A stretch of 64,000 nucleotides of DNA from assembly GCF_006874475.1 (NCBI RefSeq), contig NZ_VIRM01000014.1, positions 1-64,000 on the forward strand, given 5' to 3'. Below, in pieces: positions 35,276 through 42,902 of this stretch. Within the stretch, counting starts at the first letter, position 1. Every line of letters begins with the position of its first letter. Made by a program: the position numbers and the translations under genes. This DNA comes from Microbispora hainanensis (GTDB lineage Bacteria > Actinomycetota > Actinomycetes > Streptosporangiales > Streptosporangiaceae). The notes under the pieces are model-generated. The model saw only the letters and a list, made by a program, of their open reading frames with translations, was not told the DNA's origin and searched no databases.

Positions 35276-35975
35276 GACGTACGCGCAGGGCTCGCCCTGC
35301 TGGGTGGACTACATGGCGGCCGACCCGGAGGGGGCGCGGGACTTCTACGCGGCCCTGTTCGGCTGGACCTTCGACGAGCCCGAGGAGTACGGCTACCGCC
35401 TGGCGCGGCGGGCCGGGGAGGTCGTCGGAGGGTTCGGCCAGGTGCCGCCGGGCCGAGGGCTGTCGGCCACCTGGAACACCTACCTGGCGGCGAAGGACGC
35501 CGACGCGGTGGCCGCGCGAGTGAAGGAGCTCGGCGGCGCGGTGGTGCTCGGGCCGCTCCCGGCCGGGGAGAACGGGCGGTTCCTGTTCGCGATCGACACG
35601 ACGGGCGCGTCGGTCGGCTTCTGGCAGGGGCACTGGGCGGAGGGCATCGTCCTGGTCGACGAGTTCGGCGCGATCTGCGGTCACGAGCTGAGGGTGGCCG
35701 ATCCCGGCGGCGCCCGCGCCTTCTACGCCGGGCTCTTCGGGGAGGAGACGGCGCCCGGACGGGAGGCGCGCGGTGTGCCGGCCGGCGCGTCCCCTCAGTG
35801 GGTGTCCTACTTCCTGGTGGACGACGTGCACTCGGCGGCCCTGGCCGCGCGACGAGCGGGCGGCGGGGTCGCCGAGGCGGGGGACGACGGGCGGGAGGCG
35901 GTGCTGCGCGACCCGTGGGGCGCGCTGTTCGGCGTCAGGGACGGCCGGTGCCGCTCCGGGGACGGAACCAGATGA
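35262..35975 (+). CDS. Two-domain VOC (glyoxalase/bleomycin resistance-type) protein
   Basis: 237 residues with two VOC modules, GSPCWVDYMAADPEGARDFYAAL... in the first half and ELRVADPGGARAFYAGLFGEE in the second. Each is a beta-alpha-beta-beta-beta unit; together they make a metal site. Such proteins act as dioxygenases, isomerases or drug-binding resistance proteins. GGAGCCC lies before ATG 35262. It is the last gene of the four-gene oxidative operon. A self-resistance role for the nearby cluster is possible but unproved. Its end overlaps the small minus-strand gene by 41 bp. Confidence 0.88.
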   Translation: MPRRETYAQGSPCWVDYMAADPEGARDFYAALFGWTFDEPEEYGYRLARRAGEVVGGFGQVPPGRGLSATWNTYLAAKDADAVAARVKELGGAVVLGPLPAGENGRFLFAIDTTGASVGFWQGHWAEGIVLVDEFGAICGHELRVADPGGARAFYAGLFGEETAPGREARGVPAGASPQWVSYFLVDDVHSAALAARRAGGGVAEAGDDGREAVLRDPWGALFGVRDGRCRSGDGTR

Positions 35976-36105
35976 AGAACGCGGCCACGAGGAGCGCGCC
36001 GACGATCACGACGACCGTGCCCACGGTCGTGTCGATCATCAGTGACACGACGACCGCGACCGCGTAGACCAGCGGCACGATGAGGCGGATGTTGGTCAGT
36101 CCCAT
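35935..36105 (-). CDS. Small two-helix membrane protein, 56 aa
   Basis: From ATG 36105 (GGGGAG upstream) it reads MGLTNIRLIVPLVYAVAVVV, with two hydrophobic stretches (about 6-22 and 25-46) and a basic C-terminus WFRPRSGTGRP. No family recognised. A longer ATG at 36153 would add a Phe-rich start without a ribosome site. The upstream region holds two TACGTA palindromes of the RiPP-cluster type, which makes it a likely member of that regulon. Like the 61-residue protein at 26208 it may protect the membrane or assist export. Confidence 0.72.
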   Translation of the reverse strand: MGLTNIRLIVPLVYAVAVVVSLMIDTTVGTVVVIVGALLVAAFFIWFRPRSGTGRP

Positions 36106-36185
36106 GACGGCTCCCCGGAAGAAAAAGAATGCGCCGAACGCATCATCGGCCATCTTTCCGGGGGCCGTCCAGCGTGGTTCCGGTT

Positions 36186-36225
36186 ATTACGTATCCCGAT
36201 TCGGAAGCGTACGTATACGTATTGC
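36186..36225. promoter_or_regulatory. TACGTA palindrome group at the cluster's right edge
   Basis: ATTACGTATCC (36186-36196) and GTACGTATACGTATTGC (36209-36225) share the ATACGTAT core with the sites at 16151 and 28625. They lie 80-120 nt upstream of the 56-residue membrane protein and next to the end of the zincin-like gene. Confidence 0.55.
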
Positions 36226-36230
36226 GGGGG

Positions 36231-36959
36231 TCAGATATTCAGGCCGGGCCGCAGCACGAGCAGATAGAACGCCACCACGGCGGCGTAGCCGGCGAACGCC
36301 CAAAGAGGAAGCCGCCAGCCCGCGTCCGTCCGTTCCTCGCGTTCGTACGGCCGGCCCGCGTTGAGCGTCATGAATCCGACCAGCGCCATTCCCGGCCCCC
36401 AGCAGCCGAGAATGCCGTAGAAAACCACCTCGGGGTCGCCGCCGAGCCCGGCGGGCACCAGCAGCGCCAGGCCGATCAGGTAGGGGATCCACAGGCGGGT
36501 CACGGACGCCTTGCGGTCGCGCGGCGTGTCCAGCGGCACGCTCGCGGGCAGCGAGTCGAGATACATGCGGCTGAGCGGCCGGGTGACCAGATAGAGGAGC
36601 CCCATCCCGGCGGCGGTGACGAGGAACTGCACGGCGACGGGCACGTTGTAGAGCCGCGCCACGACGCCGGTGTCGCCCACCGTGAGCAGCGGCATGACCA
36701 CCAGATAGCCCAGGAACGCCGTGATGCCGGTCATCGCCAGCCACATGAGCAGCAGGCGGGCATAGGAGGGTCCGCGCCGGCGATACAGCGCCCAGCAGAC
36801 GAGGCCCGTGACGAGGCTGCCGATCGGGCCGCTTGCGGCCACGAGGGCCTCCTGCGCCCGTTCGGGCGAGGGCACGTGCAACTCGACGAACTGGCCGATG
36901 GCAGGATGGAAGCCCAGCGCGCGGGCGGCCAGGGCGTGCGACCCCTCGTGCAGGAACAC
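36231..36959 (-). CDS. M50-like zincin membrane protein, start uncertain
   Basis: From GTG 36959 the protein is 242 residues with about five membrane segments (LLLMWLAMTGITAFLGYLVV, FLVTAAGMGLLYLV, LIGLALLVPAGLGG and others). HEGSH right at the N-terminus is an HEXXH metalloprotease motif as in site-2 proteases, but no clear NPDG partner is seen. The frame stays open to 37082, adding AAPPTPSVRAAWGPLALSYATAQLVEV, which supplies the helix the motif should sit in, yet no ATG or GTG occurs there. Either an ATT/CTG start is used or a 1-nt indel has split the gene from ATG near 37079. A KstR-type site lies upstream at 37152. Confidence 0.68.
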   Translation of the reverse strand: MFLHEGSHALAARALGFHPAIGQFVELHVPSPERAQEALVAASGPIGSLVTGLVCWALYRRRGPSYARLLLMWLAMTGITAFLGYLVVMPLLTVGDTGVVARLYNVPVAVQFLVTAAGMGLLYLVTRPLSRMYLDSLPASVPLDTPRDRKASVTRLWIPYLIGLALLVPAGLGGDPEVVFYGILGCWGPGMALVGFMTLNAGRPYEREERTDAGWRLPLWAFAGYAAVVAFYLLVLRPGLNI

Positions 36960-37151
36960 CTCGACGAGTTGTGCCGTCGCGTACGACAGGGCAAGCGGTC
37001 CCCATGCCGCGCGGACGGAGGGGGTGGGGGGAGCGGCGGCGTCCTGCCGGGCCGCCGGAATGTCGGGGGGCTCGTCATCCTGTCATGGAACCAGAACCCG
37101 CAGACGCGGTCCAAGCGCTTTCCCGCGATTGGAATTTAATTCCAATAGGAG

Positions 37152-37165
37152 TGGAACTCGTTCTA
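37152..37165. promoter_or_regulatory. KstR-type operator (TGGAACTCGTTCTA)
   Basis: An exact match to TNNAACNNGTTNNA between the end of the KstR-like gene (37260) and the zincin-like gene, whose open frame begins at 37082. It suggests that gene belongs to the same regulon. Confidence 0.65.
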
Positions 37166-37227
37166 GCGGAAGACGGCGGCTCACCCATCGTGCATATCCG
37201 CCTTACCCGAGGGTGTGGACGGTGTGT

Positions 37228-37249
37228 CGCCGGATTTTCGTAGCCGGCG
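37228..37249. terminator. Short hairpin after the KstR-like gene
   Basis: CGCCGG (37228-37233) and CCGGCG (37244-37249) can pair around a 10-nt loop just past the repressor stop. The stem is short and there is no T-tract, so this is a weak call. Confidence 0.35.
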
Positions 37250-37259
37250 GAAGGAAATT

Positions 37260-37904
37260 CTAGAAACCCGCCAGCAGCCGGTCGGCCGCGATCTCGATCC
37301 GGTGCTGGATCTGCTCGTAGGTGCGCCGGCCGCGCAGCATCTCCAGCAACTCCTGCACCCAGACACCCGCCAGGGAGCCGGTGAGGGCGAGCTGGTCCTC
37401 CGGAGGAAGGCTCACCGTGCGGCCGTCGGCCGCGACGCGCAGCAACAGGCTCGCCATCCGGTCGCCGAACGGCGCCTCCACCTCCGCCATGATCAGGGAG
37501 CGGATGAGCGCGTCGGCGAGCTCCGGCTCGCGCATCAGGCCCCGCGTGGCCCGCATCAGCACGTCGACCGCGCGGCCGGCGGGGTTGGCGGCCTGCGGCG
37601 GACGCCGCTCGATGCTGGACTCCAGCAGGTCGATCTCCTCGCCGACCACCGCGACGACCAGGTCCATCTTTGACGGGAAGTAGCGATAGAGCGTTCCCAG
37701 GGCGACGCCCGCGCGCTCGGCGACCGTGCGCATCTGCATCGCCTCGACGCCTCCGCGGGAGGCGAGGGCGGCCGCCGCCTGGACGATGCGCCGGCGCCGT
37801 TGGTGCTGGCTCCGGGTGCGGACCCCGGGGGGTGGCCGGGGCCGGATGGCTGCCCGCGGAGGAGGGGCCTTCGGGAAGCGGTGGCGGAGCGTCGGCGACT
37901 GCAT
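37260..37904 (-). CDS. TetR-family repressor, KstR-like
   Basis: About 214 residues. The helix-turn-helix reads IVQAAAALASRGGVEAMQMR then VAERAGVALGTLYRYFPSKM, which is close to mycobacterial KstR (AVQMRAVADRADVAVGTLYRYFPSK). The C-terminal VWVQELLEMLRGRRTYEQIQ also follows KstR (VWLSNLLAWLTRR). KstR represses sterol degradation genes and is released by 3-oxo-cholestenoyl-CoA-type ligands. ATG 37904 is favoured because the earlier ATG 37925 would lie inside the palindrome AACACGTT at 37921. It is divergent from the FadE28/FadE29-like pair, with operators between. Ligand specificity is inferred. Confidence 0.88.
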   Translation of the reverse strand: MQSPTLRHRFPKAPPPRAAIRPRPPPGVRTRSQHQRRRRIVQAAAALASRGGVEAMQMRTVAERAGVALGTLYRYFPSKMDLVVAVVGEEIDLLESSIERRPPQAANPAGRAVDVLMRATRGLMREPELADALIRSLIMAEVEAPFGDRMASLLLRVAADGRTVSLPPEDQLALTGSLAGVWVQELLEMLRGRRTYEQIQHRIEIAADRLLAGF

Positions 37905-37918
37905 GCGAAGTGCGCATA

Positions 37919-37930
37919 GGAACACGTTAT
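37919..37930. promoter_or_regulatory. KstR-like half-conserved operator at its own gene
   Basis: GGAACACGTTAT has the central AACNNGTT but lacks the outer T and A of the consensus. Placed 15 nt upstream of the preferred repressor start, it would suit autorepression. Confidence 0.5.
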
Positions 37931-38049
37931 CTGATTTCCGTCCCTTCCGGATGGTTACCCGTCGGTCACAAAGGCGCTGGCGGCTTTATGACTTTCTTGT
38001 TTCGGCCGTGCGTCGCCGCCGGTTCGTGAGCCGCCCTCTGGACAGGGAT

Positions 38050-38063
38050 TAGAATCCGTTCTA
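38050..38063. promoter_or_regulatory. KstR-like operator (TAGAATCCGTTCTA), one mismatch
   Basis: It matches the 14-bp consensus except AAT for AAC in the left half. It lies 64 nt upstream of the FadE28-like start, where a KstR operator is expected. Confidence 0.6.
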
Positions 38064-38126
38064 GTTTGCGGTTCTGGGCGGGGTTCCCGCCCCGCAGGCA
38101 GGTCCGTGGAACACGCGGGAGGTCCG

Positions 38127-39194
38127 GTGGACTTCGATCTCGACGAGACCCATGCCGAGGTGCGCGCGCTTGCCGCGTCGGTGCTGGAGCGGGAGGCGGA
38201 CCAGGCCAGGATCGAGGCGCACGAGCGCGGCGGCCGGCCGTACGACGCGGGGGCGTGGAAGGCACTGGCCCAGGCGGGCCTGCTCGGCGTGTGCCTGCCG
38301 CCCGAAGCGGGCGGCGCCGGGCTCGGCCCGCTCGCGATGGCGGTGATCCTGCGCGAGGTGGGGGCGCGTGTCGCGCCGGTTCCCGCGCTGCCCGGCCTCG
38401 TCGCCGCGCTGACCGTCGCCGGGCACGGCACGGACGCCCAGCGCCGGGCGCTCGCGCCGTTCGCCGAAGGAGACGAGGTGCTCACCGTCGCCTTCCGCGA
38501 GGCCGGGGCGGGCCCGGGCGACCCGCCCGCCGCGATCGCCGAGGACGGAAGGATCACCGGGCGGCCCGGCGTCGTCCCGTACGCCGCCGAGGCGTCGGCC
38601 GTCCTCGTGCCCGCGCGGTCGGGGGACGGGGACGCGCTGTTCCTCGTGCGGCCCGCGGACGCGCGGCTGCTGCCGGTCCCGACGGCGACCGGGGAGCCCG
38701 CGGCCGCGGTCGTCCTGGAGGACGCGCCGGGCGAGATGGTGGGGGAGCACGACGGCGCGGCCGTCGCCGCGTTGAGGCTGAACACCCTGGCCGCGGTGAC
38801 CGCGGCCGCCTCCGGGGTCCTCGCGGGCGCGCTCGCGCTGACCAAGGGACACATCGCCGCGCGCCGGCAGTTCGACCGGGTGCTCGCCGAGTTTCAGGCC
38901 GTGACCATGCAGATCGCCGACGTCTACATCGCCGCACGCGCGCTCGACGTCGCCATGTGGACGGGAGCGTGGCGGCTGGGCGAGGGGCTGCCGGCGGAGC
39001 GGGATCTGGCCGTCGCCGCCCACACCGCGGCCGGGGACGCCGTACGCGCGCTCTACACCTGCCAGCACCTGCACGGCGGCATCGGTCTCGACCTGACCTA
39101 TCCGCTGCATCGCTACTTCGGCATGGGCAAGCACCTCGCCCATCTGCTGGGCGGCGAGCAGGCCCAGCTCGACCTGATCGGAGCGCTGATCTGA
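38127..39194 (+). CDS. chsE1: Acyl-CoA dehydrogenase, FadE28/ChsE1-like subunit
   Basis: 355 residues, shorter than a standard acyl-CoA dehydrogenase, as FadE28 is. GTG 38127 is chosen since VDFDLDETHAEVRALAASVL matches FadE28's MDFD start and GGGAGG precedes it. LTKGHIAARRQFDRVLAEFQ, then QIADVYIAARALDVA and CQHLHGGIGLDLTYPLHRYF, are diagnostic segments. In mycobacteria FadE28-FadE29 form a heterotetramer that dehydrogenates the C3 side-chain CoA ester (3-oxo-pregnene-20-carboxyl-CoA) of cholesterol. The next gene, FadE29-like, overlaps it by 1 nt, as the partners should be made together. Substrate identity is inferred. Confidence 0.9.
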   Translation: MDFDLDETHAEVRALAASVLEREADQARIEAHERGGRPYDAGAWKALAQAGLLGVCLPPEAGGAGLGPLAMAVILREVGARVAPVPALPGLVAALTVAGHGTDAQRRALAPFAEGDEVLTVAFREAGAGPGDPPAAIAEDGRITGRPGVVPYAAEASAVLVPARSGDGDALFLVRPADARLLPVPTATGEPAAAVVLEDAPGEMVGEHDGAAVAALRLNTLAAVTAAASGVLAGALALTKGHIAARRQFDRVLAEFQAVTMQIADVYIAARALDVAMWTGAWRLGEGLPAERDLAVAAHTAAGDAVRALYTCQHLHGGIGLDLTYPLHRYFGMGKHLAHLLGGEQAQLDLIGALI

Positions 39195-40366
39195 TGTTCA
39201 TCGAGCTGACGGCGGAGCAGCGGCGGCTCCGCGACGACCTGCGCGACTACTTCGCGTCGTGCCTGACCCCCGAGCAGCGCGCCGAGATCGCCCGCGACCC
39301 GTTCGGCGAGGCGTACACGGCGCACTGCCGCAGGCTGGGCCGCGACGGCAAGCTCGGCCTCGGCTGGCCGAAGGAGTACGGCGGGGGCGGATACGGCCCG
39401 GTGGAGCAGCAGATCTTCGCCAACGAGGTCGCCAGGGCCGAGGTGCCCTACCCGCTGATCACGCTGCAGACGGTCGGCCCGACGCTGATGCGCTATGGCA
39501 CGGACGCGCAGAAGGAGTTCTTCCTGCCGCGCATCCTCGCCGGGGAGTGTCACTTCGCGATCGGCTACACCGAGCCCGAGGCGGGCACCGACCTGGCCTC
39601 GCTGCGGACGACGGCGCTGCGCGACGGCGACCACTACGTGGTCAACGGCCAGAAGGTGTTCACCTCGGGCGCGCACCACGCCGACTACGTCTGGCTGGCG
39701 GCGCGCACCGATGCGGCGGCGAAGAAACACCGCGGGATCACCATGATGATCGTCGACTGTACGGACCCCGGGTTCTCCTGGACGCCGATCGTCACGATGG
39801 ACGGCCGCCACCACACCAACGCGACGTACTACTCGGACGTGCGGGTCCCGCTCGACATGGTCGTCGGCGAGGTGGACAAGGGCTGGGACCTGATCGTCAG
39901 CCAGCTCAACCACGAACGCGTCACGCTCGGGCCCGCCGGCGCCATCGGGCACACCCTCGACCGCTTCGCCCGCTGGGCGAAGACCAGCCGGGGACGCGAC
40001 GGCGTGCCGCTGTGGGACCACCCCGGCGTACGGCGGGCCGTCGCCGAGGTGTACGCGTACTTCCGCACCAACGAGCTGCTCAACTGGCAGGTCGCGGCGT
40101 CGATGGACCTCGGCTGGCTGGGCGCGCCCGACGCGTCGGCCACCAAGATCTACGCCTCCGAGCGGGTGCAGGAGGTCGGCCGGATCGTCGGCGACACGCT
40201 GGCCCGCTTCGGCGACCCCTACGACGAGGAGACGCGCGACCTGATCGAGCGGGTGGACCGGGGCGTCAAGGGCGGCCTCGTGCTCACCTTCGGCGGCGGC
40301 GTCAACGAGGTCCAGCGGGAGTTGATCGCCATGCTCGGGCTCGGGCTGCCCAAACCGCCACGGTGA
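39194..40366 (+). CDS. chsE2: Acyl-CoA dehydrogenase, FadE29/ChsE2-like subunit
   Basis: 390 residues. MFIELTAEQRRLRDDLRDYF, then LGLGWPKEYGGGGYGPVEQQ, GYTEPEAGTDLASLRT, VNGQKVFTSGAHHADYVW, HHTNATYYSDVRVP and LTFGGGVNEVQRELIA follow M. tuberculosis FadE29 almost segment by segment. It is the FAD-binding partner of the upstream subunit in steroid side-chain oxidation. The hydratase and thiolase genes (chsH1, chsH2, ltp2) that follow in mycobacteria are not present here; the next gene is on the other strand. Regulation by the divergent KstR-like repressor is likely. Confidence 0.93.
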   Translation: MFIELTAEQRRLRDDLRDYFASCLTPEQRAEIARDPFGEAYTAHCRRLGRDGKLGLGWPKEYGGGGYGPVEQQIFANEVARAEVPYPLITLQTVGPTLMRYGTDAQKEFFLPRILAGECHFAIGYTEPEAGTDLASLRTTALRDGDHYVVNGQKVFTSGAHHADYVWLAARTDAAAKKHRGITMMIVDCTDPGFSWTPIVTMDGRHHTNATYYSDVRVPLDMVVGEVDKGWDLIVSQLNHERVTLGPAGAIGHTLDRFARWAKTSRGRDGVPLWDHPGVRRAVAEVYAYFRTNELLNWQVAASMDLGWLGAPDASATKIYASERVQEVGRIVGDTLARFGDPYDEETRDLIERVDRGVKGGLVLTFGGGVNEVQRELIAMLGLGLPKPPR

Positions 40367-40401
40367 GCGCCCGCCCGGCGGCGCTTTGCGGGGCTCCAGG
40401 C

Positions 40402-40446
40402 GTTCCGGGCGTTCCGGGCGTTCCGGGCGTTCCGGGCGTTGCGGGG
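40402..40446. repeat. 9-bp tandem repeat GTTCCGGGC, about 5 units
   Basis: Four exact units from 40402 and a fifth degenerate one fill the gap between two convergent stops. A slippage-type minisatellite. Confidence 0.75.
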
Positions 40447-40447
40447 A

Positions 40448-42619
40448 TCAGGGCGTGAAGACCGTCGGCACGTTGAAGAAGACGACCAGCGCGATGATCA
40501 GGCAGATCAGGATGCCGACGGCCTCCCACAGCCAGTCGTAGTGCCGGTCGCCCTTGCCCCGCCGGCCCTTGCGGATGGCGTTGCCCGTGCCCTTGCTCGT
40601 GCCCTTGCTCGTGCCCTTGCGCGTCGCGCTGCCCGCGCTCTTGCCGGTGCTCTTGCTCTTGCTCTTGTTCGCGCCGCTGCCGCCGGACGCCCGGCCGGCG
40701 TGCCTTCGGGCCGGACGGCTCGGGGCGGCGGGCCGGGGCACGGAGAGCGCCGCGACGACCGGGTGGACCAGGACGTCGTTCTCCGCCGCGGACGCCTCGA
40801 CGGCCCGCGCGCCGTACGTCTCCGCCGGCTTCACCGGCTCCACCGTCGGCTCCTCGGCCGGTCGCGCGGCCTCCCGCGGCGCGGGAGCGAACGCACCCGC
40901 AGGGGAGGACGCAGGGGAGGCGGCAGGGGAGGCGGCAGGGGAGGGGGCGGGGAAAAGCGCTTCGGAGGGCGGCGTCAGCGGAGGTTCGTCGGCCGGCTCC
41001 TCGATCCGAGGGAAGCCGGACGCCGCCTCGGTCTTCGGGAAGGCGCCGGTGAACTCGCCGGTGAACTCGGTGGTGGACGCGGTGGTGGACTCGGCCGGTC
41101 GCGACGTGTCCGAGGGATCGGCCGTACGGAACGCGTCGAAGGGCACGGCGAAGCGGAGCGTGTCGAACAACGCGTCCAGCGGCTCCGCCGGGTGGGACGT
41201 GCCGGCGGCCTCGGAGGCGTCAAGGGGCTCCGCCGGGCGTGGTGCGGTGCCGAAGGCGTCGAGGGGCTCGGCGGGGCCGGACGTGTGCGAGGCGGCTCCG
41301 AAAGCGTCGAACGACTCAGTGGGCCGTGCCGTGCCGAATGCGTCGAAGGGCGGCTCCGCAGGGCGGTGCGCCGTGCCGAAGGCATCGAACGGTTCGGTGG
41401 GCTGCGCGGTGCCGAAGGGGTCGAACGGTTCCGCGGGACGGGGCGTGCCGGACGTCCCGAAGGCGTCGAAGGGGCGTGCGGCCGTGCCGAAGGCCTCGAA
41501 CGGATCCGTACGGGGAGGGGCGGCGGTGCCGAAGGCGTCGAACGGCTCGGGAGCGGGGGCGACGTCCGGAGCGGATGGCGGCGCGGCGGGCGCGGCGGGC
41601 GTGGCCTGCGTAATCTGCGCGGCGGGCGTAATCTGCGCGGCCTGCGCGGCTTCCTGAGGGGACGCCTGCGGCTCCACCGGGGCGGTCAGGGCCGCCGGCC
41701 GCTCCGCCGGCCGCTCCGCCGGCCGCTCCGCGGGCGCGGACCGCCCGGCGCGCTTCCTGCGCAGCCGGCCCTCGCCGAGCGAGTTGAGCAGCGCCCCGCG
41801 CAGCCGCGGCATGGGCTCGGTCGTCGCCTCGTGCTTCGCCTTGCGCCGGGAGCCCTGCGGCTGCCCGATGGAGTCGGCCTTGACGACGCACGTGTTGGTG
41901 ACCTGGTCGGGGTCGCTGAGCGGCAGCGGCCAGGTCGGGGTGGTCGGCCACAGCCTCTTGGTGACCAGCCCCGACGACTTCTCGCCCCCCGTCGTGGCGC
42001 TCCCCGGCTCGTCGTACGGCAGCGCCGTCAGCACCCGGTCGCGTACGGACGCGGCCGGGCGGCGCCAGGGCAGCCGGGCCAGCACGTCGCCGAGCGGGGA
42101 GACGCCGATGGCGTCGTAGACCTCCGCGACGCCGGCGGGCACGAACGGCGCCGACCTCGCGGCGGTCACCGCAGTCTCCAGCGTCTGGGCGAAGCGGCGC
42201 GTCGCTCCCGCGATCAGCTCCTCGGCGGTGTCGGCCGCGACGTCGAGGACGACCGACAGCTCGTGCGCCGTCAGGCCGCACACCTCCGCCAGGAGCAGGA
42301 CCTCGCGCTGGTGTGGCCGGATGTCACGGAACACCCGCTCGATCAAGGAGGTGGCGGGGTCGGCGACCGAGTCGACGGCCGGCATCGCGTAGCTGACGTC
42401 GCGGCGGTAGATCTCCCGCCGGCCCAGCGCGTACAGCGCGGCGCGCGAGGGCGGCTCGGCGGTCGGCACGGTGGTGAAGACGGCCACCACGGCGTCGGAG
42501 GCGGACGCCGTCTCGCCGAGCTGGTCATGGCAGTACGCGAACAACCCCGCCGCGTGACGCTCGTAGAGCTCGGCGATGAGCTCGCTCCTGGAGCGCAGAC
42601 CGGTGAGCGGTGCAGTCAC
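40448..42619 (-). CDS. ECF-sigma-like protein with FDAFGTA repeats and C-terminal membrane anchor
   Basis: 723 residues. Residues 1-160 look like an ECF sigma factor: RSELIAELYERHAAGLFAYC in the region-2 position and IRPHQREVLLLAEVCGLTAH followed by ELSVVLDVAADTAEELI as a region-4 HTH. A linker follows. Residues 357-500 hold eight or more copies of a PFDAFGTA unit, then Pro/Ala/Glu-rich sequence, a Lys/Ser-rich stretch (NKSKSKSTGKSAG; KGTSKGTSKGTG) and one membrane helix (EAVGILICLIIALVVFFNVP) at the very end. The sigma-like domain would thus be tethered to the inner face of the membrane. No anti-sigma gene is adjacent. Whether region 2 still binds core polymerase is unknown; it may be a sensor protein that reuses the fold. 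Confidence 0.8.
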   Translation of the reverse strand: MTAPLTGLRSRSELIAELYERHAAGLFAYCHDQLGETASASDAVVAVFTTVPTAEPPSRAALYALGRREIYRRDVSYAMPAVDSVADPATSLIERVFRDIRPHQREVLLLAEVCGLTAHELSVVLDVAADTAEELIAGATRRFAQTLETAVTAARSAPFVPAGVAEVYDAIGVSPLGDVLARLPWRRPAASVRDRVLTALPYDEPGSATTGGEKSSGLVTKRLWPTTPTWPLPLSDPDQVTNTCVVKADSIGQPQGSRRKAKHEATTEPMPRLRGALLNSLGEGRLRRKRAGRSAPAERPAERPAERPAALTAPVEPQASPQEAAQAAQITPAAQITQATPAAPAAPPSAPDVAPAPEPFDAFGTAAPPRTDPFEAFGTAARPFDAFGTSGTPRPAEPFDPFGTAQPTEPFDAFGTAHRPAEPPFDAFGTARPTESFDAFGAASHTSGPAEPLDAFGTAPRPAEPLDASEAAGTSHPAEPLDALFDTLRFAVPFDAFRTADPSDTSRPAESTTASTTEFTGEFTGAFPKTEAASGFPRIEEPADEPPLTPPSEALFPAPSPAASPAASPASSPAGAFAPAPREAARPAEEPTVEPVKPAETYGARAVEASAAENDVLVHPVVAALSVPRPAAPSRPARRHAGRASGGSGANKSKSKSTGKSAGSATRKGTSKGTSKGTGNAIRKGRRGKGDRHYDWLWEAVGILICLIIALVVFFNVPTVFTP

Positions 42620-42902
42620 GACCGGCTCCTCTGAGTTTCTTGGCTGGTCCGTTCTGAGGGACGCGGCGGAGGGACGGGAGAGGCGTGAGAGTAATCATGC
42701 CAACACATCACCGCGTCACGCATCATGAGATGCCCTATTGATAGATATCTAGGCCCGGATTTCGGGTGTTCCCGCCGTAGGCTGACCGGCGGGTGTTGTG
42801 TCCGAATCGGGGCGCGTTGGATATCCGAGGGGTTCAGAGGGAAGAGCGAGGGGGCCTCCCGGTGTTGGGTTGATCGCACACTCTTTCGAAGGGCGAGATG
42901 GC

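Noticed and set aside
13037-36225. A lanthipeptide or thiopeptide cluster
   Set aside because: No LanB/LanC/LanM-like dehydratase, cyclase or pyridine-forming enzyme is present; the YcaO/SagB/NHLM set points to linear azole formation.
36231-36959. Calling the zincin-like protein the RiPP leader peptidase
   Set aside because: The C39 domain already supplies a leader protease and the gene has a KstR-type rather than a TACGTA-type operator upstream; kept only as a speculative trimming enzyme.
40402-40446. Possible CRISPR or attachment site at the 9-bp repeats
   Set aside because: Units are contiguous with no spacers and no cas, integrase or tRNA gene is near.
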